Notes: generated by a model from the sequence alone, not told the origin. Counted from the stretch's first letter, positions 23,058 through 36,838 are shown. The stretch: 64,000 nt of DNA from Manis javanica (GCF_040802235.1 NC_133157.1:89390001-89454000); one strand, 5' to 3'. Made by a program: numbers and translations.

Positions 23058-24903
23058 GAGAGGGCATCTCTCATATTTATTGATCAAATGGTTGATAACA
23101 ACAATAAAATTCTGTATAGGGGGGTGAATGCTCAATGCACAATCATTAATTCATCTCAAGTCTAGTTCTTGTCAGTCTCCAATCTTCTGAAGCATAACGA
23201 ACAAGTTCTTACATAGTGAACGAATTCTTACATAGTGAATAAGTTCTTACATGGTGAACAGTACAAGGGCAGTCATCACAGAAACTTTTGGTTCTGATCA
23301 TGCATTATGAACTATAAACAATCAGGTCAAATATGAATATTCGTTTGATTTTTATACTTGATTTATATGTGGATCCCACATTTCTCCCTTTATTATTATT
23401 ATTTTTATTTTTAATAAACCGCTGAAGTGGTAGGTAGATGCAAGATAAAGGTAGAAAACATAGTTTAGTGTTGTAAGAGAGCAATTGTAGATGATCAGGT
23501 GTGTGCCTGTACTATGTACTAATCCGAGCTAGACTATGTACTAATCCGAGCTAGACAAGGGCAATAAAACATCCATGGATGCAGAAGCTTTCTCTCAACA
23601 CAGGGGGAGGGGGGTGAGGTTCTAAGCTTTATCACTGTTGTTCCCCAATTTCTCACCTGATGGCCCCCCTGTGACTGTGCCTGTCTTAGGTTGTTCCTCC
23701 CTTGAGGAATCTTACCCGTCTCTGGCTAACCAGTCATCTTCCAGGGCCATACAGGGAAATGTAAAGTTGGTAAGTGACAGAGAAGCCATATTGTTTGAAA
23801 AGGTTAGCTTTTTACTTCTTTGCAGATTTATGCCCTGTGGCTTCAATGCCCAGCACTTGTCTCGAGGTATCTTTACCACCTGGAGGAATTATGATACTCG
23901 GTAAATTCGATATGAGGCATGAATTCTATTTAAGGGTTGTAATTAGGAAGGAAGAAGAAAAGCTATAGAGGTAGCATATGGAAGAAAACATAGGAGGATT
24001 GATTATTTCTTTGACATATTTTCTTGTAGAGTACCTTAAATATGTATAGGTTTTAAACTACTAACTTGCGCACACATATTAACATAATAGGAATACGGTG
24101 ACATAAACAAAGCAAATCTATAATTACCAGCCATCTCCAGTGAAGCCAAGAAAACCATTTAGGCACCCTAGACATTTGTGAAAATTAGTCTATGATATGA
24201 TGGATATTGTCCAACTGTACTTGAACAGTCTGAGAGAAATCAGACAAATTAAAGCATCCCATTTCTGGGATCTGTTCACATCCCATATGTTCTTTTAACC
24301 ATAGATAGTCTATACTCATAGGATTTTGGAGCGTTACAACTTGCACCCCTCCCGACTCCTGATTGAGTTCCAACAGTACAGATCTGGTCAAATTCGTTGT
24401 CTCACTGTATGAATATGCCAGCCTAGACATCACCCCCCTCATTCCAATGGCAAGTCCAGGAAACGGTGGGGTGGACGCAGCCACAACTGCAGCATCGCCC
24501 GGATCCCTGTGGAGGCTTTTTGATGATCATCCCCCGGCACGAGTCCATCAGAGATTGCTGATGCTGGAAGATCCTCCTCATATCGTATCTTAGTTCATTT
24601 TCTGGGTAGCCAAGCTAGGCCTTGATCTTCTGCATAGAAACAAACAGACCCTTTGCCTACACTTTGACATGCCCTCTATACCACTGTGTAGAACTCATTG
24701 GAGGTCAGCACACAGGAACTGCTTTTTTTTTTAATTTTTAATTTTTAATTTTTATTAAGAGAAAGGAATAATATCAGAAAAGAGTACCTCCATACCTGAT
24801 CATCTGACACCCTTTAAATGATCAACATTAAGGATATTTGAAGGATGCGTTAATCTTTGATTTACCAATTGTTTTATCCTATCAAGGAATAATCCCTCTT
24901 TTC
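23058..24903 (-). mobile_element. Retroviral env/LTR tail of L1-C
   Basis: After the L1 A-rich tract comes a spacer of about 150 bp, a second A-rich tract (about 24760-24723), then an env transmembrane region and non-coding retroviral sequence ending at AATAAA (plus-strand TTTATT at 23076-23081), followed by poly(A). A minus-strand frame (24484-24185) covers the ectodomain core with LKEHMGC and a CX7C loop. It ends at a stop shortly before the tryptophan-rich membrane-proximal region. The layout matches the tails at 43076-44876, 46165-47979 and 57425-58971. Confidence 0.85.
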
Positions 24904-25255
24904 TTTCTTCCTTTTTTTTTAAAACTTTAATCTACACTTAATGAAGAATACTATGTTTACTATGCTCTCCCCTATATCAGGACCCCCTACAAACCACCTT
25001 ACAGTCACTGTCCATCAGCATAGCAAAATGTAGAATCACTACTTGACCTCTCTGTGTTGTAGAGCCCTCCCTCCCCTTTCTCCTTTCCCCCCTATGCATG
25101 CTAATCTTAATACCCCCCTTCTTTTTCCCCCCTTACCCCACCTGCCCACCCATCCTCCCCCACTCCTTTCCATTTGGTACCTGTTAGTCCATTTTTGGGT
25201 TCTGTAATTCCACTGCTGTTTTGTTCCTTCAGTTTTTCCTTTGTTCTTATACTCC

Positions 25256-28200
25256 TCAGATGAGTGAAATCATTTGGTATTTCTCTTTCTCCGCTTGGCT
25301 TATTTTACTGAGCATAATACTCTCCACCTCCATCCATGTTGCTGCAAATGGTAGGGTTTTTCCTCTTCTTATGGCTGAGTAGTATTCCATTGTGTATATG
25401 TACCACATCTTCTTTATCCACTCATCTACCGATGGACATTTAGGTTGCATCCAATTTTGGGCTATTGTAAATAGTGCTGCGATAAACATAGGGGTGCATC
25501 TGCTTTCTCGAACTTGATTGCTGCGTTCTTAGGGTAAATTCCTAGGAGTGGAAATTCTGGGTGAAATGGTAAGTCTATTTTGAGCATTTTGATGAACCTC
25601 CATACTGCTTTCCACAATGGTTGAACTAATTTACATTCCTACCAGTAGTGTAGGAGGGTTCTCCTTTCTCCACAGCCTCACCAACATTTGTTGTTGTTCG
25701 TCTTCTGGATGGCAGCCATCCTTACTGCTGTAAGGTGATATCTCATTGTAGTTTTAATTTGCATTTCTCTGATCATTAGTGATGTGGAGCATCTTTTCAT
25801 GTGTCTGTTGGCCATCTGTATTTCTTTTGTGGAGAACTGTCTGTTCAGTTCCTCTGCCCATTTTTTAATTGGGTTATTTGTTTTTTGTTTGTTGAGGCAT
25901 GTGAGCTCTTTATATATTCTGGATGTAACGCCTTTATCGGATCTGTCATTTTCAAATATATTCTCCCATACTGTACGGTTCCTTTTTGTTCTATTGATGG
26001 TGCCTTTCGCTGTACAGAAGCTTTTCAGCTTAATATAGTCCCACTTGTTCATTTTTCCTGTTGTTTTCCCTGCCCGGGGAGATATGTTCAAGAAGAGGTC
26101 ACTCATGTTTATGTCTAAGAGGTTTTTGCCTATGTTTTTTTCCAAGAGTTTAATGGTTTCATGACTTACATTCAGGTCTTTGATCCATTTTGAGTTTACC
26201 TTTGTATATGGGGTTAGACAAAGGTCCAGTTTCATTCTCCTACATGTAGCTGTCCAGTTTTGCAGGCACCATCTGTTGAGACTGTCATTTTGCCATTGTA
26301 TGTCCATGGCTCCTTTATCAAATATTAATTGACCATATATGTTTGGGTTAATTTCTGGAGTCTCTAATCTGTTCCACTCGTCTGTGGCTCTGTTCTTGTG
26401 CCAGTACCAAATTGTCCTGATTATTATGGCTTTGCAGTAGAGCTTAAAGTTGGGGAGTGAGATCCCCCCTACTTTATTCTTCTTTCTCAGGATTGCTTTG
26501 GCTATTCGTGGTCTTTGGTGTTTTCATATGAATTTTTGAATTATTTGTTCCAATTCACTGAAGAATGTTGCTAGTAATTTGATAGGGATTGCATCAAATC
26601 CAAATATTGCTTTAGGCAGGATAGCCATTTTGATGATATTAATTCTTCCTAGCCACGAGCAGGGGATGAGTTTCCATTTGTTAGTGTCCCCTTTAATTTC
26701 TCTTAAGAGTGACTTGTAGTTTTTAGAGTATAAGTCTTTCACTTCTTTGGATAGGTTTATACCTAGGTATTTTATTCTTTTCGATGCAATTGTGAATGGA
26801 ATTGTTTTCCTGATTTCTCTTTCTACTGGTTCATTGTTAGTGTATAGGAAAGCTACAGATTTCTGTGTGTTAATTTTGTATCCTGCAAATTTGTTGTATT
26901 CTGATATCAGTCATAGTAGTTCTGGGGAGGAGTCCTTAGGGTTTTTTATGTATAATATCATGTCATCTGCAAATAGTGACAGTTTAACTTCTTCTTTACC
27001 AATCTGGATTCCTTGTATTTCTTTGTTTTGTCTGATTGCCGTGGCTAGGACCTCCAGTACTATGTTAAATAACAGTGGGGAGAGTGGGCATCCCTGTGTA
27101 GTTCCTGATCTCAGAGGAAAAGCTTTCAGCTTCTCGCTGTTCACTATGATGTTGGCTGTGGGTTTATGATATATGGCCTTTATTATGTTGAGGTACTTGC
27201 CCTCTATTCCCATTTTGCTGAGAGTTTTTATCATGATGTTGAATTTTGTCAAATGCTTTTTCAGCATCTATGGGGATGATCATGTGGTTTTTGCCTTTCT
27301 TTTTGTTGATGTGCTGGATGCTGTTGATGGATTTTTGAATGTTGTACCATCCTTGCATCCCTGGGATGAATCCCACTTGGTCATGGTGTATGATCCTTTT
27401 GATATACTTTTGAATTCGGTTTGCTAATATTTTATTAAATATTTTTGCATCTACATTCATCAGGGATATTGGTCTGTAATTTTCTTTTTTGGTGAGGTCT
27501 TTGCCTGGTTTTGGTATTAGGGTGATGTTGGCTTCATAGAATGAGTTTGGGAGTATTCCCTCTTCTTCTACTTTTTGGAACGCTTTAAGGAGAATGGGTA
27601 TTATGTCTTCTCTGTGTGTCTGATCAAATTCTGAGCTAAATCCATCCGGCCCTGGGGTTTTGTTCTTGGGTAGTTTTTTGATTACCGTTTCAATTTCTTT
27701 GCTTGTACTTGGTTTAACTTTTGTGTTTCTTCCTTGGTCAGTCTTGGGAGGTTGTATTTTTCTAGGAAGTTGTCCATTTCTTCTAGGTTTTCCAGCTTGT
27801 TGGCATATAGGTTTTCATAGTAGTCTTTAATAATTCTTTGTATTTCTGAGGGGTCTGTCGTGATTTTTCTATTCTCATTTCTGATTATGTTGTTTTGTGT
27901 TGATTCTCTTTTTCTCTTAATAAGTTTGGCTAGAGGCTTATCTATTTTTTTATTTTCTCAAAGAACCAGCTCTTGGTTTCATTGATTTTTGCTATTGTTT
28001 TATTCTTCTCAATTTTGTTTATTTCTTCTCTGATCTTTATTATGTCCCTCCTTCTGCTGACATTAGGCCTCATTTGTTCTTCTTTTTCCAGTTTCGATAG
28101 TTGTGATGTTAGACTATTCATTTGGGATTGTTCTTCCTTCTTCAGGTGTGCCTGGATCGCTATATACTTTCCTCTTAAGACTGCTTTCGCTGCATCCTAC

Positions 28201-29045
28201 AGAAGTTGGGGCTTTGTGTTGTTGTTGTCATTTGTTTCTATATATTCCTTGATCTCTATTTTGATTTGTTCATTGATCCATTGATTATTTAGAAGCATGT
28301 TGTTAAGCGTCCATGTGTTTGTGAGCCTTTTTGTTTTCTTTGTAGAATTTATTTCTAGTTTTATACCTTTGTGGTCTGAAAAACTGGTTGGTAGAATTTC
28401 AGTATTTTGGAATTTACTGAGGCTCTTTTTGTGAGCTAGTATGTGGTCTCTTCTGGAGAATGTTCCATGTGCATTTGAGAAGAATGTATATCCTGTTGCT
28501 TTTGGATGTAGAGTTCTAGAGATGTCGATTAGGTCCATTTGTTCTAGTGCTTGTGTGTCCTTACTTATTTTGTGCCCGGTGCATCTATTCTTTGGGGTGA
28601 GTGGTGTGTTGAAGTCTCCTAAGATGAATGCATTGCAGTCTATTTCCCTCTTTAGTTCTGTCAGTATTTGTTTCACAAATGCTGGTGCTCCTGTGTTGGA
28701 TGCATATATATTTAGAATGGTTATATCCTCTTGTTGGACTGAGCCCTTTATCATTATGTAGTGTCCTTCTTTATCTCTTGTTACTTTCTTTGTTTTGAAG
28801 TCTATTTTGTCTGATATTAGTACTGCAACCCCTGCTTTCTTCTCACTGTTGTTTGCCTGAAATATGTTTTTCCACCCTTTGACTTTTAGTCTGTGCTTGT
28901 CTTTGTGTTGTAGGTGAGTTTCTTGTAAGCAGCATATAGATGGGTCTTGCTTTTTTATCCATTCTATTACTCTGTGTCTTTTGATTGGTGCATTAAGTCC
29001 ATTTACATTTAGGGTGACTATTGAGAGATATGTACTTATTGCCAT
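25256..29045 (-). pseudogene. L1-C ORF2 (endonuclease/reverse transcriptase), broken
   Basis: ORF2p nicks DNA and reverse-transcribes L1 RNA at the target. The endonuclease domain is intact in sequence (29045-28200): MAISTYLSIVTLNVNGL, LQETHL (catalytic Glu), ILGDFNTPL (catalytic Asp) and SDHKGIK (catalytic His) are all visible. It ends at a TAG at 28199-28197, where a Trp codon stands in copy E. Reverse transcriptase follows in separate frames, including [12 protein letters not shown] at about 26960. The C-terminal zinc-knuckle region (NNNKCW) is near 25680. Several frameshifts make it inactive. Confidence 0.85.
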
Positions 29046-29233
29046 TGCAGGCTTTAGATTCGTGGTTACCAAAGGTTCAAGGTCAGCTTCTTACTATCTT
29101 ACTGACTAACTAGCTCTCTTATTGAGCTGTTATATACACTGGAGATTCTTTTATTCTCTCCCTTCTTATCCTCCTCCTCCATTCTTCATATGTTGGGTAT
29201 TTTGTTGTGTGCTCTTTTTAGGAGTGCTCCCAT

Positions 29234-30092
29234 CTAGAGCAGTCCCTGTAAGATGCCCTGTAGAGGTGGTCTGTGGGAAGCAAATTCCCTCAGATTTTGC
29301 ATGTCTGGGAATTGTTTAATCCTGCCATCATATTTAAATGATAGTCGTGCTGGATACAGTATCCTTGGTTCAAGGCCCTTCTGTTTCATTGCATTAAATA
29401 TATCATGCCATTCTCTTCTGGCCTGTAGGGTTTCTGTCGAGAAGTCTGATGTTAGCCTGATGGGTTTTCCTGTATAGGTGACCTTTTTCTCTCTGGCTGC
29501 ATTTAAAACTCTTTCCTTGTCCTTGATTATTGCCATTTTAATTATTATGTGTCTTGGTGTTGTCCTCCTTGGATCCTTTCTGTTGGGGGTTCTGTGTTAT
29601 TTCTGTGGTCTGTTTGATTATTTCCTTCCCCAGTTTGGGGAAGTTTTCAGCAATTATTTCTTCAAAGGGACTTTCTATCCCTTTTCCTCTTTCTTCTTCT
29701 TCTGGTACCCCTATATTATGGATATTATTCCTTTTGGCTTGGTCACATAGTTCTCTTAGTGTTGTTTCATTCCTGGAGATCCTTTTATCTCTGTCAATGT
29801 CAGCTTCTATACATTCCTGTTCTCTGGCTTCTATTCCTTCAATGGCCTCTCGAATCTTATCCATTCAGCTTATAAATCCTTCCAGGGATTGTTTCACTTC
29901 TGTGATCTCCTTCCTAACATCTGTTATGTCCCTCCAGACTTCATCCCATTGCTCTTGCATTTTTCTCTGCATCTCTGTCAGCATGTTCATGATTTTTATT
30001 TTCAATTCTTTTTCAGGAGGACTGGTTAGGTCTGTCTCCTTCTCAGGTGTTGTCTCTGTGATCTTTGTCTGACTGTAGTTTTGCCTTTTCAT
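29234..30092 (-). pseudogene. L1-C ORF1, broken
   Basis: Starts MKRQNYSQTKITET at 30092, with coiled-coil sequence (LPEKELKIK-type motif), then an in-frame TGA at about 29867-29865. The frame resumes at MDKIREAIEGIEAREQE and runs to about 29540, followed by a frameshift into the last third (29536-29234), which ends LQGILQGLL. All three ORF1p domains (coiled coil, RRM, C-terminal domain) are recognisable but not joined. Confidence 0.8.
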
Positions 30093-31062
30093 GGTGATAG
30101 AGATAGTTTGCAGAGCTGGTACGAGTGACTGCTGGAAGATCTTCCCTTCTTCTTGGTTTGTGGCCTTCCTCTCCTGGGAGAATAGCGACCTCTAGTGGCT
30201 TATTCTTGGCAGCTCTGTGCAGACAGGGCTTCTGCTACCTGCCCGGTTGCTATGGAGTTTATCTCCTCTGTTGCTGTGGGCGTGTCCTGTCTGGGGCTGC
30301 TCCTCCAAATGGTGGAGCCCCGTTGGAGGGGGAGCGGCCGGGAGGCTATTTATCTCTGTAAGGGGCCTCTGTGCTCCCTGTTTCCCAGGGGGTTAGAGTG
30401 CCCAGAGATCCCCAGATTCCCATGCTGTGGGCTAAATGTCCTGTCTTGCCCCTTTAAGACTTCCAAAAAGCACTCTCCAAACCAGAACAGCAGCAACAAC
30501 GAAAGAAGGAAGAAAAAAAAAAAAGGAAAACCACGCGATTTTCTTTGTCCTCAGACACCGGTCTCAGGCACCCGCTCACCGGTCTTGCTGCCTTGTTTCC
30601 CTAGTATTGGGGTCCCTGTCTCTTTAAGGCTTCCAAAAAGCACTCACCAAAAAAAAAGGGAAAAACGCGCGATTTTCTTTGTCCTCAGGCGCCGGTCTCA
30701 GGCACCCGCTCACCAGTCTTGCTGCCCTGTTTCCCTGCTATTGGGGTCCCTGTCCCTTTAAGGCTTCCAAAAAGCACTCGCCAAAAAAGGAAAAAAAACC
30801 GCTCCGGTTTCTTTCCACTCGCTGGGAGCCAGGGGCAGGGGTGCTCGGGTCCCGCCAGGCCAGGGCTTGTATCTTACCCTCTTCACGAGGCGCTGGGTTC
30901 TCGCAGGTGTGGATATGGTCTGGATGTTGTCCTGTGTCCTCTGGTCTCTATTTTAGGAAGAGTTGTCTTTATTATATTTTCATAATTCTATGTGATTTTG
31001 GGAGGAGAGTTCCACTGCTCTACTCACGCCGCCATCCTGGCCTTATTTTTTTTTTTAAAAAA

Positions 31063-33245
31063 GATAGACAAACCATTAACTAGCTGTACCAAGAAAAGAG
31101 GTGTGAGGTTGCAAATAAATGTTAGAAATGAAAAAGACTACAATTGATACCATAGAAATACAAAGACTTAAGACACTGTGAAAAATTATATACCAACAAA
31201 TGGAAACCTAGAAATGAATACCTTCCAAGAAACATATAAGACTGAATCAGGAAGAAATAGAAAAATCGAATGGAACAATTATTACCAAAGGATTACATCA
31301 GGAATAAAAAATTTCCCAACAAATGAAAGCCTAGAACCAGAGGGCTTCACAGGAGAATTCTACCAAACACTTAAAGACTAATACCAACCCTTCTCAAGCT
31401 CCCAAAAAACAGAAGAGGAGGGAACACTTCCATCTAATTTGTGAAGGCCAGAATTATCCTAACACCTAAAGCAGACAAGGATACCAGAAGGAAATTATTG
31501 GCTAATATTCCTGAAGAACATAGATGCAAAAATCCTGAACAGTACATTAAAAGGAGCATCAAGTGGGACTTATTCCAGGGATGCAAGGCTGGTTCAACAT
31601 CTCCAAACCAATCAGTGTGAAACACTAATTTAACAAAAGATAAGATAAAAACTATATGATCATCTCAACAGATGCAGAAAACGCATTTGAAAAAACTCAG
31701 TATCTTTTCATAACAGCAATTCTCAAAAAAACTGGGTATAAAGGGAAAGTACCTCAGCATAATAAAGCAATATATGACAAGCCCACGGTTGTTATCATAC
31801 TCATGGTGAAATGCTGAAATCTTTCCAAGATCCAGAACATGACAAGGATGTCCATTATCACCACCTTCATCAACATACTACTGGAAGTCTTAAAGCAATT
31901 AGGCAAGAAAAAGAAATAAAAGGCTTCAAATCAGAAGCAAAGAAGTAAAACTGTGCCTATTTGCAGATTATGTGATTTTTATATATAAAACCCTAAAGAC
32001 TATACAAAAAATAATCAATGAATTCAGTGAAGCTGCAGGATAAAAACTCAATATACAAAAGTCTTATACACTTCTATTTACTACTAATAAGCTATCAGAA
32101 AAAGAAATTAAGAAAACACTCCCATGTATAGATTGCATCGAAAAGAATACAATACCCAGGAATAAATTTAAGCAAGGAGATGAAGGAGCTATATAACAAA
32201 AACTACAAGACTGTGATCAAAGAAATTGAAGATAGTGCAAACAAATGGAAAGATATCCCATGTTCATGGACTGGAAGAATTAATACTGTTAATATGTCAA
32301 TACTAAAGACATTTATAGATTCAATGCAATCCCTACTGAAATTTCAATGGCATTTTCTACAAAATTAGAAAAAAAGAATCCTAAAATTTGTATGGAAGCA
32401 CAAAAGACCTTGAAAGAAGGAATCTTACAAAGAAGAACAAAGCAATCTTAGAAGAACAAAGCTAGAGGCATCATGTTTCCTTATTTGAAACTATATTGCA
32501 AAGCTATAGTAAACAAAAAAACAGCATGGTATTGACAGAAATGGACACACAGATCAACAGAATAAAGATCCCGGAAATAAACCTATGCAGTCAATTAATT
32601 TATGACAAGGGAGCCAAGAATACTCAATGGGGAAAGGATAATCTCTTTGATAAATGGTGTTAGGAAAACTGGACAGCCATATGTAAAAGAGTGAAACCAG
32701 ATCACTGTCTTAAATGATATACAAAAAGTAACTGAAAATGTACTATAGACTTGAACGTAAGATCTGGAACTATAAACTTCCAGACAAAAACATGCCAATA
32801 CTAGACATTGGTCTTGGTGATGATTTTGTGGATTTGACACCAAAAGCAAAGACAAAAAGGAGCAAAAATAAACAATGGCCTACGTAAAACCAAAAAGCTT
32901 CTGCACAGCAAAGAAAACCATCAACAAAATGAAAACAACCTATGGAATGGGAGAAAATATTCACAAACCACCAATCCATAAGAAGTTAATCTCCAAATTA
33001 TACTAGGAACTCATAAAACTGAAAAACATAAAAAACAAATAAGCCCACTTAAAAATGAGCAAAGAGCCTAAATAGACTTTTTTCCAAAGACATATAGATG
33101 GTCAACAGGTACATGAAAAGGTGCACAACATCACTAATCATCAGGGACATGCAAATCGAAACCCAGTAAGATATCACCTCACATCTGTTAAAATGGCTAT
33201 TATCAAAAAGACAAAAATTACAAGTTATGGCAAGCATGCAGAGAA
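31063..33245 (+). mobile_element. Older LINE-1, ORF2 portion, heavily decayed
   Basis: Fragments of ORF2 follow in the right order: TSGIKNFPTNESLEPEGFTG (a degenerate form of the conserved PGPDGFT region) near 31300-31350, a palm region near 31950 (degenerate FADY for FADD), and LYNKNYKTVIKEIED at 32180-32230. It stops near 33245 within the C-terminal part of ORF2, so it lacks both ends. Many stops and indels make it older than copies C-E. It lies directly beside the 5' end of L1-C. Confidence 0.8.
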
Positions 33246-33894
33246 GAGAATCTTGTGCACTGCTGGTGATGATGACCCCCTCATTCTGCCCAGTGCCTGT
33301 GGCTCACAGGGGCCAGTTTCATCCCTCTCAGCGAGTTGATTTTCAAGGGCAATAAGGAAAATCACACACATCATCCTTTAAGGAACAAATGATGCTCAGT
33401 GGGAGAAGGCAGCCGCAGCCTGTCCAACCAGAGAACTTCGGGATTGTTAAAGGCAGTCTTCCCATGTTTTTTCAGTCATAAATTCACGCCAGGCAGGCCC
33501 TACGGCTCTCACCAGCTTTAGACACTCTCTGGTCTGGCCTCACAGAGTACTTCTGAATTGAGCACTGTCCACATCCAAGTCATTTTAGCAGGCACTTCCC
33601 TTTAAATGGCTTAGAATAAACTTAATTTACCTCAAAATCTCTTTAAAACAGCCCTCTTCATCATAGCCTCAGCCTGCCTGTGCCCTTCTGGAGAGTTTTA
33701 TCTCCCTAGACCCGTAGGCCCGAATCCACAGGGACTGCGAGGCCACTGTGTATTCAGTGTTGGCTTCTTGTCCTGTGGCCCACAGCCATCAGGGCGACAG
33801 CAATCAATCACAGGACAATCTAGAAATGCCAACAGGCCACGGAGATACTAAGAGCCCCCTCCTTAACATAAACAAGAATAATGATACCAAGGAT
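33246..33894. other. Intron-like unique DNA, nothing recognised
   Basis: No repeat or exon recognised. I looked here on the minus strand for the next MIPEP exon and did not find it. Confidence 0.4.
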
Positions 33895-34315
<421 letters not shown>

Positions 34316-35619
34316 CTAATAAAGAAGAAAAAACCAAGAGGAAATTTAATGGCAAGCTTTCTTCCAGGATGTGAGGGCAAAAATGAAAACCTGTGTCTTA
34401 AAATGTGCCATTTAGCTTGACCTATGCACTTCCACTACAGAAATTTTCCTAAACTAGTCGAACAAAGCAGCTTCTTTCTGAACATTTATTCTGTTACTGC
34501 TTGGAACCAAGTTTGTTTCATTCCAAAGAAAATACTTTCACTAACTTTATTTTAGAAAACTCTTTCTTGTTTCAAATATAAACACACCAAGTGAATTTTC
34601 CTAATACTATAGGTACAAAAAGCAGACTCTTATTTCAAAAATTTCAAAACTTTCTAACTGAAATTGTTTGCAATATGGTTCTCACATGTCATTCTGAAAA
34701 CAACTCCTAAAGAGGCTTTTTCTCAATTGTCACACAGTATAGTTTCAAGACCATTTTAACTACATTTCTTTGTGCAGAAAACAATTGTAACCTCTCTTTA
34801 TAACCCTTTTAGTAAATTTGAATTCCTAGTACCGGCCTAAAATGGTACACATCTCCCTCTGCTGCAGCAGCTGCTATATTGACCTTAGAATTAAACTGAG
34901 CTAGAATTCTTCTTGTTTTGAAATGAAATCATGTAAAACTAGATTTTCATGTTAACTGCAGTACACTGCAAAATAAAAATGCTAGGAAACTACAAAATAC
35001 TATATATTTTCTTCCTTCAGCAAGAAAACAACATGTGTGACTATAACATGAAGTAAAATCAGAAGGTAAAATCGATTTTATTATCAAATCATTTTTAATG
35101 GGAAAACATTTAAAACCATACTTTGATACTTCTGATGCAACAATAAGACAACAGTAATACTAGAGAACCTGAAAAATCAGCTGTAAAATTACAACAAACT
35201 GTTTCAATGACTAATCTACACGTTGCAGAATTTACAATCAGTATTAAATTCAGCAAACACTAGCATGCATTTTAAAACTCATTTATTATAGTGATAAGGA
35301 AAATACTGTTATATAGTAACCATATTTAAAAAGGAAAAAAAAATGACCATTTGATGGGAAATATAGTTTACAAAACCCTTGCCTTATAATGGTATTGACC
35401 TTACTGGCAGGTAAAATCTTAAAAATTCTAAAAGGATGAAGGTTCTTTGGATTTTTCTACCCAAGGATTTACATATATAAATCACACCGTAATTTTTTGT
35501 TTGTTGTTTTGTTTTTTTTCCCTATATTTCCTAGCCCTCCTTACAGAGGAATAATCATGTGACTTAAGTTCTAGACAAAGGGGAAGAAGCAGTGTCACAC
35601 CAAAATTCTAGGGACTGTT
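34316..35619. other. AT-rich DNA of MIPEP intron 2, nothing recognised
   Basis: No repeat family recognised, and no conserved element that I can name. Confidence 0.4.
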
Positions 35620-35850
35620 CTTTTTTTTTAATTTTGGTATCGTGAATGTACAATTACTTGAACAAATTTATGGTTACTAGACTCCCCCATTATCAAGTCG
35701 CCCGCACATACCCCATTACAGTCACTGTCCATCAGTGTAGTAAGATGCTACAGAATCATTACTAATCTTCTCTGTATATACTGCCTTTCCCGTGTCCCAC
35801 CCCCCATTACATTATGTGTGCTAATCGTAATGCCCACACCATAGTTTTTT
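35620..35850 (-). mobile_element. LINE-1 3' end, short 5'-truncated copy without tail
   Basis: A poly(T) tract is followed by AATTTTGGTATCGTGAATGT and CATTACAGTCACTGTCCATC, matching the 3' UTR of L1-A and L1-C in reverse complement. Only about 230 bp were inserted. It ends at the canonical L1 position and has no retroviral tail. Confidence 0.8.
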
Positions 35851-36454
35851 TAAATGAGATATTATTTTACTTGATAAATAGAAAAAAACTTTGAAAACTG
35901 CATAAGCTATGAGGCAGAGAATTTGAAATCTTCTGGGAAAGAAGAGCAAAAATATGTAAAAACCCCTAGAACACTGCTTAATTATGATTAAGGCTAAGAT
36001 GACAAACAGTGAGTTCTGGGATTTCTGACGGAAAAAGCCAGTACTTGATTATATATAGGTTCACTGGCAAACTCTTTCCCTTTCAGATTTCAGTGACACA
36101 ATTAAGCAGAGAAGGTGTGAGACCTCCCTTTAGCAGTACGCGTCCCACATCTCCTGAGCCGTTTACAGTGGTGGCTGTGCACACACTGGAGGATGGAGCT
36201 GAGACCTATAAGACTGAGACCACAAGGAGCACACCTCACTTCATTCCTGGGAACCTTGAAGAAAAGACACTTTTTCAGTGTTGTTAAAACTAAGAAGGCA
36301 AGAGTGACGTATGATATCTGGAAGGTTTTGCTGCTCAATTCAGGTGTATGGGAGGAAGGAAATTTTCTGAAAAAGGATATAATGAAGGAGGTAGGGTGTT
36401 ATGCTGGGTAGAAGTCAATATCAAAAAGTAAATAAATATGAATCCACTTACCCT

Positions 36455-36620
36455 ACATTTTTAAAAAGACAAACTATAGGGATAGAGAACAGATTGGTAG
36501 TTGCCAGAGGCTAGAGGTAAGAGGTGGGTATGACTATAAAGGGAGTTTTTGGGGGTGGATAGAATAGTTACAAGTCCTGACTGTGGTGGGGGCTACATGA
36601 AAGTAAATAATACTTTGGAA
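36455..36620 (+). mobile_element. Old L1 3' UTR fragment
   Basis: GATAGAGAACAGATTGGTAG followed by TTGCCAGAGGCTAGAGG and a GGGGGTGGATAGAATAG stretch matches the 3' UTR of old L1M families. Short and diverged. Confidence 0.55.
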
Positions 36621-36711
36621 ACAATGGGGAGGCTAAATTCCCAGCCCCTCCAGATAAACAAACCTGCTCCTCTGACCTAAGCCACCAGCCAGTCCCTAAA
36701 AGGATATGAAA

Positions 36712-36838
36712 CAGCAGGTAAGAGCATGAGTTCTGCAGCCAGACTGCCCAGACTCAATGCTCAGCTCCGCCACTTACTGGCCGGGTGACCTGAGTCACAT
36801 GACTTAACCTCTTGGCGCCTTTCCTCTTCTGAAAATGT
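36712..36838 (+). mobile_element. MIR SINE
   Basis: AGGTAAGAGCATGAGTTCTG, AGCCAGACTGCC, CTCCGCCACTTACTGGCCG and TTAACCTCTTGGCGCC follow the MIR consensus in order on the plus strand. The 3' third is missing. Confidence 0.85.

Larger units (their letters stand above)
23058..31042 (-). mobile_element. LINE-1 copy C, full length with retroviral 3' tail
   Basis: On the minus strand: 5' end GGCCAGGATGGCGGCGTGAG (about 31042), a 5' UTR with three tandem monomers, ORF1 (30092-29234), ORF2 (29045-25256), a 3' UTR, an A-rich tract (about 24925-24904), then about 1.85 kb of retrovirus-derived DNA ending in AATAAA and a poly(A) (poly(T) at 23026-23057 on the plus strand). Total is nearly 8 kb. Both reading frames are broken. 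I could not find a convincing target duplication, so the insertion boundaries may have been altered later. Confidence 0.9.

Noticed and set aside
24908-31042. Plus-strand ORFs of 80-188 codons across L1-C (and minus-strand ones across L1-D and L1-E)
   Set aside because: They are antisense shadows of L1 ORF1/ORF2 and 5' UTR. The same shadows appear in each L1 copy.
23026-31060. A target-site duplication for L1-C
   Set aside because: Flanks CTCCATGAAACTAAAAGC and AAAAAAGATAGACAAACC do not match; no duplication claimed.
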